Origin: Agaricus subrufescens
Lineage: Eukaryota; Basidiomycota; Agaricomycetes; Agaricales; Agaricaceae
Direction of reading: 5' to 3'
DNA length: 64,000 bases
Assembly (NCBI GenBank): GCA_029945375.1
Contig: CM057059.1
Coordinates: 744,001-808,000 of the forward strand
The notes beneath the pieces were generated by a model. It searched no databases. It had not been told where the DNA came from and saw only the letters and a list, made by a program, of their open reading frames with translations. Positions 1-11,785 of the stretch are shown here, one piece after another (positions within the stretch are counted from its first letter, which is position 1; every line of letters starts with the position of its first letter). The translations under genes and the position numbers were made by a program.

Positions 1-648
1 AGCAGTAGCAGCGAGCTCGATAGCAGACTTATATAGATCAGATTTTGCGACGTCCGCGGGACCGAGAAGCCTAGACCACGGAGAAGTTTGTTTGTTGGCG
101 GCTGATCGAATGGCCTCGATGATGGCTTTGTCGGCCGGCTGACCGTCCTTTAACACAACATATGCATCATTCAGAACAGGGTGATCTAGCTTGATGTCGA
201 TCATGGCACGGACGAAGTAGTCCCGTTGTTTTGCAGCCTCCATAAGTCCGTCAATCTTTTTCTTATCTTCACGGGCCTTCTTGATACAGATGTTGCCTTG
301 AAACCTCTCAATGCGGAGTTCGTCGGCGAGTTTCTGGTTCTCATCTTCTAGCCTGGCCCTTTCTCGGAGAGAAGCTTCATTTTCAGCAGCTAAAGAGTCT
401 TTCTTGGCAGCCAGAGCGTTTACAGTATCCTTCAAAGTAACATTTTCAGCCTGGAGAAGACGGATTTGTTGTTGAGCGACAGATAACTGGGAGTTGAAGA
501 CGGCGGCCGAGGAGCAGAAGACAGTAAGCCTCGTAGTGCCTTGGAGGGTAGGGAGAGAAGAGAGGATGCCAAGCGCGGCGGGATGAGCGGTTGGCACAGC
601 ATCGCAGACGACGCTGGTGATGTCGCTCATGGACGCAGAGTTTTTCAT
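1..648 (-). CDS. Uncharacterised coiled-coil protein with PWSR motif (3' end outside window)
   Basis: An open frame runs without a stop from an ATG at 648 (good -3 purine) off the left edge. In-frame ATGs also lie at 630 and 702, and a stop sits just upstream of 702. The product has a Ser/Ala-rich N-terminus, then a heptad-rich coiled coil that includes NSQLSVAQQQIRLLQAEN and continues through a charged Glu/Lys/Arg stretch, then a segment ending in AIRSAANKQTSPWSRLLGP. I do not recognise a named domain. The same two blocks, in the same order, occur in the gene at 21335-23534 (HSQLALARQQILLLESEN and AIQNAARKKDSPWSRILPI), so the two are paralogues. It is divergent from ADA2, with a 415-bp shared intergenic region. 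The function is unknown; a structural or scaffold role is only a guess from the coiled coil. Confidence 0.75.
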   Translation of the reverse strand, partial: MKNSASMSDITSVVCDAVPTAHPAALGILSSLPTLQGTTRLTVFCSSAAVFNSQLSVAQQQIRLLQAENVTLKDTVNALAAKKDSLAAENEASLRERARLEDENQKLADELRIERFQGNICIKKAREDKKKIDGLMEAAKQRDYFVRAMIDIKLDHPVLNDAYVVLKDGQPADKAIIEAIRSAANKQTSPWSRLLGPADVAKSDLYKSAIELAATA

Positions 649-1063
649 GACGGAAGTGGGAATGCGAGACGATGGGCGAGGCTGACGGACCAAGTCGACC
701 ATAAACAGGCCCGTCGGGGGCCTTCGCCTTCCGAACAAAACACGTCAAAACAACCGCACTCGCCATCTCAGACGACTCCCACACCGACGCCGACGGTGGC
801 GACGACCCTAGTGCCCGCCGTTTCCTGCGACTTTCACCACCACACTTCGGCACAGCATCTTCACTTGCCGTTCGTGACCGACAGTACCCGCCCGCCCTCG
901 TCTTCTGCCTAAAACGCGCCCGGGCCGACTTTCCTTACCCTCCATTTACGAACGCCATCAACTTCAAATTTTCTATCAATAGTGACCGGCCTGACGAGTA
1001 TTGTACATCATCTGCAGGGGACGAGCGTTTTTATCCAGCTGGGAGTGACCATCCTTCGGACAA

Positions 1064-3467
1064 ATGACGGTCACCCAGCGGAAGTCACAACACATACCGG
1101 ATGAGGTCCAAAGTGATTTCCACGCCTTTCCTCTGCATTCCATGTCTTCTAATCGCATCGCATGTTATTTACAGCTGTGAATGAACCTGGAGAACAGTAT
1201 GAGTGCGATGCGTGCGCATGTGACCTGACGCACACTGTTCGAATCAAATGTGCAGATCCTGTATGCACTCACGACGACGGCATTGACATTTGCCCAACAT
1301 GTTTTTGCGCGGGGAAGGAGTTTAAGAACCACAAGAGGTGGCATTCTTATCGCGTCATTGTAAGCACCTCTTGTAGAGTGATGTCCATTTGTTTACCTTG
1401 GTACAGGAGTTGAATTCCTACCCTATATTTACCGAAGACTGGGGTGCAGATGAGTAAGTTTCTCAGATCGCACTGCGCGAGGCAAAGTAATGACTCCGCA
1501 TATAGAGAACTCCATTTAATTACTGGGCTAGCTCAGCATGGCATGGGCAACTGGAAACGAATCGCAGAACACTTAGGCACTAGGACCAAAGAAGAAGTAG
1601 AAAAGCATTATGAGAGTATCTACATCGATTCAGAAAATTGGCCAATACCGGTAAACTTCCCCTACTTTTCCGCATGTGTGACGAAACTGATAGTTCTTTA
1701 GCGACAGGACCTGCATTTCTCCGTAGATCCTGAGGAATTCCAAGAACGAAAGCGACGTCGAATAGCAGAAATGAGCACTGTTCCTGCCCCAACCCAAAAA
1801 GTGGCACCAACATCTGCTCCGGGGGTACATGAAGTCACCTCTTTCCTGCCGGGCCGCCTAGAATTTGAACACGAGAATGACAATGATGCTGAAGATCGTG
1901 TCAAGGATTTGGAATTTGGAATTTGTTTGGAATGGGGAGGAGATCAAATTATTGAAGACGAGTCGGATCCTGATGTTCAGGCACGCCTAAAGATTGCGGA
2001 GGAGCGTAATAACGGCTTCCTGATATCCGGTGCTTCAAAGACCCTCCCAGCAGGAAAAGGCCCACCAGCACCTCAAACTAACGGCTCCATCAATGGCTAC
2101 CACATAAATGGCGACATCAAAAGAGATGTTAAATCAGAAGACGTGGCCATGACCAATGGTAGCGCTGGAGAAGAGGAGGAAGTAGAGGAGCCGACGCGAC
2201 CTCCTCCTTATGAAACAAAGGATTCACTGGCATTCAAGCTGACACTACTAGAAGAATATGCTCAACGTGTGGAAAAGCGACATCAGGACAAAGCTCTCAT
2301 GTTCGAACGCGGGCTTTTGGAGTACAGAAAGGTGCTTATATCTTTTTATTTATGACCAAGACTTAGTTCTGACGTAGTTCTAGATACAAGCAGCCGACAA
2401 GAAAAGACCAAAGGAGGAACGCGAAATTCTGCATCGTTTACGACCATTTGCGAGGTTACAAACGGCTGAAGACTACGAGTCATTTTCTGCAGATATACTT
2501 TGTGCGTATTTTCAGACAGCCATCTGCCCAAGCATTCTAACACACTAGCCAATAGATGAGGCAATTCTGCGAAAACGCATTCAAGAACTTCAACACTATC
2601 GCCGCCTTGGCTTATCCACGGCTGCAGATATCGATAAATACGAAAACGATCTTTCTAAACGAGTGCGTATCTTGAACATAGTGATATTGCTCTATCTTGA
2701 TCCGTATATCTCAGACTCAAGTCAAGGCACAAGCTCGTGATTACGACAGGTCACAGTATCGCAGTAGTGGAAGGCAATCCTCCGGCCCTGATCCTCGACG
2801 ATCTAGCCTTATGTCCTATGGTGAATCGGATGACCGCTCTAGGGAGCCAACGCCACGCCTACCAGGAACAGCACCGCCCGCCCGCCGCCCTCGTAAGTCG
2901 ATAAAATCGTGCATCCTTCGTGTACACTCACTTTGTCGGCAGCACCTCCTCTTAACCTCGCCAACAGCCCCTCGTTGCATTTACTTACCCCTGCTGAACA
3001 AACTTTGTGTTCTCAGCTTCGCATTCTTCCTAAACCCTATCTTGTCGTCAAGGAAACACTCGTACGAGAGTATGCCCGAAGAGGAGGCAAACTTCGTCGG
3101 CGTGAAGCGCGCGACTTGGTCAAGATTGATGTTAACAAGACTAGTCGAATATGGGATTTTCTAGTACAGGCCGGGTTCTTAAAGATCACTACCGATACTA
3201 CTAGCTATAATGCCCCTGTGGCTACTGGCGGATCTCAGGATGCCAGGTTTGTCCCAACTTACTTCATAACTCCTCCCGCTACTCACCTGGTTGCTCTTTC
3301 CCAGTCTACACCCTCCCTCAGCCAACTGCTCTCCTTCAAAATCCCCTCGCCCACCTCTGCCACCTGCCATTGCATCGGTCTCCTCAGTTTCAAGTAGCGT
3401 GAATGGTTCGCTGTATAGCTCATCCCAGCACGCACCACAAGCCGCTTGGCCTGTCAACCCAACCTAG
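1064..3467 (+). CDS. ADA2: Ada2, SAGA/ADA transcriptional adaptor (ZZ-SANT-SWIRM)
   Basis: Ada2 anchors the Gcn5 histone acetyltransferase in SAGA/ADA complexes in the nucleus. Exons: 1064-1112, 1175-1359, 1407-1453, 1506-1650, 1702-2331, 2384-2501, 2556-2662, 2715-2892, 2943-3246, 3305-3467. They close in frame at 641 aa. A ZZ zinc finger lies near residues 20-65 (YECDACACDLTHTVRIKCAD, then CPTCFC). A SANT/Myb domain follows at about 75-125 (ITGLAQHGMGNWKRIAEHLG). A long acidic middle precedes the C-terminal SWIRM domain at about 500-585 (LTPAEQTLCSQLRILPKPYL). The start MTVTQRK fits the family; the ATG at 1162 lies inside intron 1 and would drop this N-terminus. The last intron (3247-3304) is inferred because it replaces an out-of-frame tail with an open Ser/Pro-rich one. 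Confidence 0.95.
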
Positions 3468-3856
3468 TCCTCGACGCTCTCGGATCCTCAACTTATTCCT
3501 CTAACCCACAATCCTAGACACTGGAAGCACCTGACGGTCATTAATTATCTGTTTTATATTTCCCTTGTTACCAAGCCCGCTTTGCCAGCCGACAAACACT
3601 ATTTGCTTTGTTTCCATTTGATATCCTGTAACTGACCTTCATATTGCTGCATTTGTACACTAGACATGTCATACACACATTACGCATAAGTAGTAATCAG
3701 TATTTAGCTGAAGGCTGGCGGTGCTCGGAAGCGGATATCCTAAAACAGTTTTATCGTGGGTAATTTTACAAATTTTGGAGAGCGATCAAAGATAAACTTC
3801 ATTTATGCTGAAGCGACATCTATCTTCAAAATCAAGACCTACGACTGTGAAAAATA
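3468..3856. other. Intergenic spacer, ADA2 to TSR1
   Basis: It holds the 3' untranslated region of ADA2 and the promoter of TSR1. I see no open frame that looks coding and no recognisable RNA gene. Confidence 0.6.
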
Positions 3857-6800
3857 ATGGTTGAAACTACTTTTCACCATAGACCATCCCTTAAGCAGGT
3901 ACATGACACACTTACTTGTTTACAAATCAAAGCTCAAAAATTGCGAATCACTAGCAAAATAAGTCTTTTAAATCAAAACATGCTACGCGCCGAGCTATAA
4001 AAGAGGCCGCAAAAGGTATGTACATTGTAAAATCTCACATCTCATGGATCATAATTGGTCCTTGCGCAAAAATAGGCAAAGTTTCTCGAACCACACCAAA
4101 AGCCCAGACAAATAATGCAGCGGCGGCACAGTTACGACTAAACAGAAGGAACAATGCGAAACAAGTCCGAGCCCAAAAACGTAATGCCATCGCCTCTGCT
4201 ACGAGAATATTCAACGGCGTAGATGGTACTCCTCGGATTGTCGCAGTGATACCTCTATCATGCGATGTGAGCCCGAGAAGTACGGTGGTGGCATTTGCGG
4301 AATCGCTAGAGGTCTCCGCAGAGCATTGTCCAGAAGATGGATTATGGAAGATGCGGTACGTTCTAATGTAATCCGACTCTTTTCTCTTCTTGATTCATTG
4401 TATAGGGCCGACCGATTCAAGGCCTCATTACAATTTCGTCTGGTGCCTTACGGACAATACTACGACGCCCTAGATGCCTGCAAAGTTGCAGATTATGTCG
4501 TCTTTGCCCTTTCACCAACTGTCGAAGTAGATGACTGGGGCGACACACTTCTCCGATCCCTTCAAGCTCAAGGCCTACCGGAGGTTGTCAGTGTCATAGC
4601 ACCTGGCCCTTCTATGGATCCAAAATCTCGTTCGGGGATCATCAAATCCTTATTGTCCTTCATACAATATTTTGTGCCCACGCAAAGCAGAGTCTTTGAT
4701 TTGAACGCAAGTTCGGACAGGACAAATGCTTTGCGCACTCTTTCTGAGGGAAAACCTGGTGACCCTCGTTGGAGAGATGGAAGAACATGGGTTCTTGGTG
4801 AGAGTGCTGAGTGGGAGGACGGAGTGTTGAAAGTTACTGGTGTTGTCCGTGGTGCCCCGCTGTCTGCTAACAGACTGATACATCTGCCAAACTTCGGCGA
4901 TTACCAAATTTCAAAGGTTAGTATTTCGTATCTATATACAGTGATTGACATGTTCAAGATTTTTGTCAGATATATTCCGCTCCTTTACCTCGTCATCACG
5001 GCAAAGCTAATGGGATGGATATTGAACCGACCCTGTTAGCGGAGCCTAATGTTAACGAGGCCGATTCTCTTGTATCAAGCAACGATCCGGATGACATGAC
5101 TAACGAACAAACATGGCCAACAGAGGAAGAAATGAATGGGACGCCCGACGACGATCAAGAAATCCTACCTGACGCAGTAAAAGGGACAACACCAAAGATT
5201 GTCAAACGAATACCGAAGGGTATGAGTGAATATCAAGCTGCATGGATCATAGACGAGACGGACGACGAGGAAGATGCAGAAAAAGGAGAGGAAGGAAGGG
5301 GGGCCGATCAAGAGATGGAAGAGCACGAAGAACCAGAGGAGATGGTCGACCTTGTCATAGATGAGAACAAGGATGTGGACCTGGAAACTCAGCGAGGTGG
5401 CGATTTCGAAGACCTCGATCTAGAAGAAGAAGGAAGGCAGTGAGTATCCCATTGGAATCCTATGGCTGCACGTCGTGCCGATATATCGTGCTTGTTTACC
5501 AGGTTACAGAAATGGCGGAATCGCCAGCGCGAAGAAGATGACGATCTCCAATTCCCAGATGAACTGGATACACCTCAGGATGTGCCCGCTCGGACGCGTT
5601 TTCAAAGATATCGTGGTCTGCGCTCATTCAGAACAAGTCCTTGGGATCCATATGAAAATCTTCCTCGGGATTACGCGCGAATATTCCAATTTCAAGATTT
5701 TAAACGCACAGAACGTAGTGTACGCCGGAGGTCAGAAGAAGAAGGCGACACTGTGGAGGTGAGTTCACATTTCACTTGCGCAGATAGACTTTATCTGACT
5801 CGTTCTGTAGCCTGGTACGCGAGTGACTGTCCATCTTCGTGACGTGCCCGAGGCGGCAGTCAAGCGGGGACACGTAGTCCTCTTTTCCTTGTTCCAGCAT
5901 GAGCACAAAAAATCGGTTCTCCACTTCACTGTGCAAAGAAACACTGAATATGATGGATCCGTACGATCGAAGGTACATTTAAGCCAATTCCAAATCAGAC
6001 CCCAAATTGACTTTCCTCGTGCTTCAGGATCCCATGATCTTGTGTGTAGGCCCCCGCCGTTTCGTCATAAATCCCATATATAGCCAACATACGCGTGGTG
6101 GTGGCAAAGGCCCGAATAATGTCCATAAATTTGAGCGCTTCTTCCGCCATGGTACGACAAATGTTGCGACGACATATGGTCCCATCGTATATGGCAACCA
6201 ACCATGTATATTGCTCAGGGAGACATCTAACGAACAAGGTTAGCCTTGCCCTCTTTTGCTCTGATTTAATACTAGCATACGGAGCATGCTTATTTTTGTA
6301 TCGAATTTTGCTAATCTTACATGGCAGCTCCGTACCTTGTGGCTATGGGTAGCTTCCTGAGTCCAGACACAACAAGGATCATAGCCAAGCGAATTATTCT
6401 CACTGGTCATCCATATAAAGTACACAAGAAGACTGCAACGGTCCGGTACATGTTCTTCAACGCAGGTGCGTCATTTTACTCCTTTTCGTATCTGTCCAAT
6501 CCTCGTCCCTTCTCTGGGCCTCTTTGGGCCAGGCCCCAAGCCCATCCCACGAACCCCCGTGATCGCTCTTGAGCTCACTACGCTATACTGGCTTTGGATC
6601 GTCTCTGATGTTTTCTCCGGTCCATAGATGATGTTCTCTATTTCAAGCCGATTCAGCTACATACAAAACACGGTCGGACGGGACATATCCGCGAGTCACT
6701 TGGCACGCATGGCTACTTAAAAGCGCATTTCGATGGGCCCATAAATCAGATGGACACTGTCTGTATGTCCCTCTACAAACGCGTTTATCCGAAGTGGTCG

Positions 6801-6890
6801 CGTCTTTGGGCACCTCGGGGTGGCGTACCCACGAGCCTTGCTATCGGACATGGTGACCCTGAAACGGCAGATGACGCCATGGAAGAGTAG
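3857..6890 (+). CDS. TSR1: Tsr1, 40S ribosome assembly GTPase-like factor
   Basis: Tsr1 is an inactive GTPase-like factor related to Bms1. It binds pre-40S particles and is needed for 20S pre-rRNA processing. Exons: 3857-3898, 3955-4015, 4076-4355, 4406-4916, 4970-5439, 5503-5758, 5811-5972, 6028-6238, 6328-6465, 6628-6890. They close at 797 aa, close to the yeast length. The N-terminus [20 protein letters not shown] is the family signature. The middle holds the acidic linker and [18 protein letters not shown]. The C-terminal domain shows [20 protein letters not shown] and [20 protein letters not shown]. The first exon is only 14 codons, but its sequence decides the start. There are no breaks. 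It is in tandem with ADA2. Confidence 0.96.
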
Positions 6891-7576
6891 CGATGAGCTG
6901 GCAATGAGAAACTTGATAACAGGAACCAACGTCATTTTTTATCTAGGGATCATCAGAAACATGTTGTGTTAATTTGATCTACAATATGAGGCGAGTTTGG
7001 GCCCTCAAAGAAGCTTTCATGCCGTTTTCGTGCCGGAGCATATCGTTGACAGCCGTGATAGGCTGACGGAGAGAAGCGGCGTCGGCTCAAACTTCATCGG
7101 AGTTGGTGAGTATCGGCATGGAGGATTTGATAAACTCGCTCCACACCCGGCTAGGGGAAGACCACTGGCCGCTCTTCGGAACCCCTTTTAAAGTGTTTCG
7201 CTGTGGCCGCGGAGGAGTACCAGTCATCATAACGTGTGTCCTTGGCTTGTGGCAGGACTGGACTGGCAAGGTCGTCAACACGCGTGGTAAGATTCAAACG
7301 ATGATATATTGAATGTATGGCCACAATCTGCATGGTACTAGAAACAAGGGTATCAAGACTTTGCATGAGCTCTAGGAAAACTCGACAGCGCGCCATTCCT
7401 CCAAGAGTGGAATGGGTGTAACAAGAACTTTAAAACAGAGCGTCAGTTGTCAGCCAGGAAAGTAGTTGATTTATAGACAGGTAAAGAGTTAACACACATG
7501 CAATATACAACATTTATCAAGGGCTGTGGTAAAATAGGCTCAGTGATCGTCTAATCACAGAGCAAGCTATATAGCC
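6891..7576. other. Intergenic region, possible small minus-strand gene
   Basis: About 690 bases between the TSR1 stop and the next stop on the other strand. Short minus-strand frames occur at 7151-7396 and 7087-7281. A further minus-strand stretch near 6970-7030 reads coding-like, ending PNSPHIVDQINTTCF before a stop. I could not join them into one model with acceptable splice sites, so no gene is called. Confidence 0.4.
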
Positions 7577-7885
7577 TCACATGTAAAACCGTTTCTTCGC
7601 TTTTCGCTCCTCTGACACTGTGTTCTTCTTGGTAAGTTTTCCGGGGTCTCTAGGCGTGTCTAAGCCAAAGTCCATTTGCCAAGAACGGTGCGTGGAAGAC
7701 GAACCAACCGCACCGGGCGGCTTCAAATTGGTTCTTTGATCGAGGAATTGTTCCGCTGGCGATAGCCCTTTGGAGGCTTTTGGTCGATCGACGGCCGAAT
7801 ATGCAGCCGAGAACTGGCGGAGGGTATGTGCAGCCAGTTCTTGTGCGTATTTCTGTCGTTCGTCCTGAGTGGAAGCCGTCATCAT
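7577..7885 (-). CDS. Small hypothetical protein (102 aa)
   Basis: Single uninterrupted frame of 102 codons starting ATGATG at 7885. The product is hydrophilic: an N-terminal amphipathic stretch (DERQKYAQELAAHTLRQFSA) is followed by KGLSPAEQFLDQRTNLKPPG and a very basic end (EERKAKKRFYM). There is no signal peptide, membrane segment or domain I can name. The gene sits downstream of, and on the same strand as, the CLC gene, in a neighbourhood with no other coding candidate. Composition and length suggest a real small nuclear or cytoplasmic protein, but I cannot assign a family. A single-exon call this short could also be chance. Confidence 0.5.
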   Translation of the reverse strand: MMTASTQDERQKYAQELAAHTLRQFSAAYSAVDRPKASKGLSPAEQFLDQRTNLKPPGAVGSSSTHRSWQMDFGLDTPRDPGKLTKKNTVSEERKAKKRFYM

Positions 7886-8113
7886 CTGAGTGGGGATACA
7901 AAAAGGATAAGGAATGGGCCCTTATATATTTATCGTCGAGCCGTGTTTTCAAATGTTGATAGTCCATTCTCGAACTCCACTTTTCTGTTACATGGCTTCT
8001 CAGAAGAGGGACGCCGAAAATGGAAACACCCCTTGAGATTTTTACCTGAGAGGTGATGACGTGGGAGTCGTTTTAGGGTCGGAAGTCATGATAAAAATAG
8101 TGCTGCATTTCTC

Positions 8114-11100
8114 TTAACGTCTTAGCACTCTTTTGCTCCATAATACAATCCTATGGACATGTTCACTGGCCCAAGTCCATGCTTCCTCGAGTAAGCCATC
8201 TAGACCTCCCCGCTCGTCCCACGAAGGCCCGTGGTCAAGCTTCTCAGTGGCAATGAACTTCAAGACGTCTTTTACGGTCACTAATCCTGCAAACACCCCA
8301 TGGTCTTCAACTATGATCACACGAGGTCTATAATAGATGATGAATAAGAGTTAATGTCGTTGGTCATATGAATCGTGAACCCACCCCATTCTTTTGAACA
8401 GTTGCATCACGATTTCTAGAGGAAGCTGTGGAGCCACGGTCATTGGTATCTATGAAATTATTACGTCTGAGTTTCAACTCAATTGCCAAGCCTTGAGATA
8501 AGACGTACTCGATTAACCCAGGGAGAGAAATTTATGCCATCTTCTGAAAGAGCTGAAAAGAATACGCCTTCCTGAAGTTCTTCATCCGCATCAAAAGATG
8601 GGTCAGGCTCCATGTCCACGATGGAGTCTGAGTCACGATCATGTGGAGTAAAAATACAACTAGTCTCCTGAGTGATAATTCGTGTGTTTCTTACACGTTC
8701 TAAACGTCACTTTCAGCGGATGCACCATACATATTCATGACAACGCACCAAGAACGTATTTGATCTCGGTTCGGTCAATAAATCCTTTGAAGTTACGGGA
8801 GCCATCAGTGGAAACGATGGGAAAGCCTTTCACCGTCGTTGACGTCAGCAGATTCTCTACATTTGGAGTGTAAATAACAGTGACGACACTATCATAATCC
8901 CGGGCGTAACCTACCGAGGTCTTTCACAGCCATCCCCTGGTCCGGTAAAATGAACAGATCTGTCCGCATCACTCTCGATACTGTGAGACAAAACAGTCAA
9001 TTCGCTAAATCTATTAAAATGTCATCGGCAGTACGACGAGCTTACCGGCGACATTGTACGCATGGTCGTCTTTTTCCAAAAAGGGAAATCCATTAAATCG
9101 GATTGTCGCGTCTGCGATCCCTGAGGTGCCAAGAAAATCACCCACGGCCTTGGTTACCAGTAGAACGATCTGTATGTGTGCAAAAAGTTAAACTTCGGCT
9201 TGTTGGAGAAAGAAAGCTTAATTTTTTGTTCTTTACCATAGTAGGTAGAATATATGTTAGAGCTCCAGTCAACTCGAACATGATTACAACGACGGTGACA
9301 GTGATCCGCATTACACCACTGGAGCGATTGTCAGCCGACAGAAAATGCTTTCCCTTAATTAAAGATTCACCTTAGAGCAGCAGCAGCACCCAAAAAGGCA
9401 TAGGTACCCGGAGTTATGCAAGGCACATCCGGAGCGCAAAACATGAAAATCCCCGATTTTTCATAGTACCTACGACAATAAATTATATTTGAGCTCGGTC
9501 AAAATTACTGAAAACGTACTGTTGCAAAGCTTTGACTATGATCCCGACCATTCTACCAAAGGTCGCGCCAATAGCCATAGATGGCACGAAAATGCCAGCA
9601 GGTACCTTACACCCATACGTGATTACCACTAGCCCTATGCGAATCACAGTCGCAAAGAACAAAGAAAACGAGATTCTCCACTGGTCAGAAGATCTGTCAA
9701 AATTAATTGTCACAAATAGAACATTCGACAAATTCTTCCACGTACTGGCACAGGTTGTGTACATTACCGCCACCTTCGCATTCTCGAAATAAGATGGCCA
9801 TCATTGCCGTCATATCAAGGCGCAAAAATCGATTGTAGTAGCCTATCACAGCTGTCAAAGTAGCTAGTGTCACAGCTTCGGCGACTCCATGGTTGGCCAG
9901 ATGTTTCCGACGGAATGCCGCAACTTGAAGGTTAAACTTCACGACGAGAGCTCCATACAACCCCTGTGAACCAAAATAGGGTGAGTGAGTGAAAACGCTA
10001 CGAGTCTGGACGCAGAAGCAATGTTATGACTCCATACGCACTCCAAATATCCCAAGTATGACGAAGAATATGACCTCAAAGAAGTGCCAGTCGCGCTCAT
10101 ATGTCACCTGAAACAATACTAGTTTGCCTGTTCTGAATGGGTTCATAGCCTATGTCACAATGACGTTAGATTCTCCGACAAGTAACCAAGAATATGAAGA
10201 ACGCGCACAGACAGTGTGAACGTCGCCATAAGAGCGCAGAAGAAGCTCCTCCACATTGTCTTGATGTTAAAAGTGTGGTTCATTTCCTGGACAATCAACA
10301 CGCCAATGAGGGCGTGATTATCAAGTTTGGCTTTCGGACGAACCTCGATGGAGAACAGTACACCTCCGATCGGAGAACCGAATGCAACAGCGACGCCAGC
10401 GGCACTAGCGGCGGTAATGATTTCACGCATTTTACCTATTTTAAAAATTGCTTAGTGCACTATCCGCCTTAACCAGATATGAAGAAGATGACTTTGGCTG
10501 CGCGAGAACTTTTCAAAGAGTCCCGCCACAAGTGCACCAATGCAGCATGCGACGTGCACGGAGGGCCCCTCCTTTCCAACAGATAATCCGGATGCGATTA
10601 CAAGAGGCTAGAATAATGGAGCACCAATCAGAAGAACTCCTTCTCTTCATATGAGCAACGCACCAGAGTGATACTCTTGATAAAGAAGGTAGCGAAACCC
10701 AAGAAGCCCTGCATGATAAATCCAGCGAGAATACATTTGATTTCCGAGATACCAGAACCTGCTGCGTATTTTGCAAGACTCTTAACGAGGCGAGAAGCCA
10801 CGAGTGCAAGTATAGTCTAACAGATGGAGAAGTGATGTCAGTTGTGATGTTGTGTATAGGTTTGTAGACTCACAGCAAATCCAATAAAAATAATCCACCT
10901 TCCAAGAGATATTGTAGTCCATGGTCTCCACGAATCACAGCCGTCCACCTCATCGCCGTCTACTTCCCAACAACAAAACTGTTGATTCAGCCACCAGCCA
11001 TCGTAGCAATACCCCATTTTCATATCGGAGAGCCACACGCTCACAATGGATATTACAGCTGCATTCAAGCCTATGCAAACACCTAGAGGACAATTTGAAG

Positions 11101-11608
11101 GATGAGAAATCGTAGGTTTGAAAAAAAGCGCGAAAAGGACCCACCAACAAGGCTGACGACAAACCAACTTTGTCCTAAGCTGATTGCCCTCTGAATGTGG
11201 CCCCAAAACCGGGATAGTCGACCGTTTCCTAGTAGGCGTCTCCATATGATTGATGACCCCCTAGCTGGTTTCAATCGCCGGTTCCTTTCGAGTATCGAGT
11301 CTTGAATCCAGTCTTTACATATATTCAGTTATGTCAGGGTGACATTCCCGAATAACTTCATACCTATCGTCGTAAAGTCTTCATAGCGGCTAGAGAGAGC
11401 GCATGCGGTATGAGCAGCGGTTGTGTGGTGCCTGAGAGGACTGACCGTATTTCTTCAAGCTCCTCGTCGTTGAGGGTTTGAGGAGGCATGGGTGTATCAT
11501 GGACGGCGTCACTCTAATGAACGCGTCTGCTTAGCCTACCACACCCATCCCGTGGGAAACACCAACTACCCAGAGCACAGGCAGCACAGGCAATCTACGA
11601 TTTTGCAT
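8114..11608 (-). CDS. CLC-family chloride channel / Cl-/H+ antiporter (Gef1-like) with CBS pair
   Basis: Twenty exons close exactly in frame at 798 aa. On the minus strand they are 11608-11570, 11513-11446, 11389-11364, 11312-11145, 11082-10874, 10816-10664, 10607-10493, 10435-10344, 10286-10209, 10149-10042, 9963-9746, 9693-9520, 9469-9371, 9318-9237, 9169-9046, 8980-8915, 8856-8749, 8699-8509, 8449-8385, 8327-8114. The N-terminal motif [20 protein letters not shown] is typical of fungal CLCs. Selectivity-filter motifs follow: [14 protein letters not shown] (about residue 192), GKEGPSVH with the gating Glu (about 232), [12 protein letters not shown] (about 280) and GCKVPAGIF (about 452). Two C-terminal CBS domains regulate gating. 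Gef1-type proteins act in Golgi or endosomal membranes and support copper loading of multicopper oxidases. The first exon is inferred; a start at 11489 (MPPQTL) is the alternative. Confidence 0.93.
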
Positions 11609-11785
11609 TCACATTCACAGTCCAAGACAACACGATATACAGATAGTACGAAAAATGCTATAAACTAGCAGTGGGCCGGGTATACACACAAGAAACACAC
11701 AAGGTCCGCACAAATAGAGGCTCGTCGTGAGCAGATCAAGAATGTAGTACAAGAGAGAATACAGGAGGTGAGAGGATGACAGGAA

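Noticed and set aside
446..853. 135-codon minus-strand frame overlapping the left-edge gene
   Set aside because: It is out of frame with the coiled-coil gene, whose frame has the homologous motifs shared with the 21335 gene.
7087..7396. Two minus-strand frames with partly coding-like ends
   Set aside because: The only intron joining them is 37 nt with weak sites and I could not build a consistent model.
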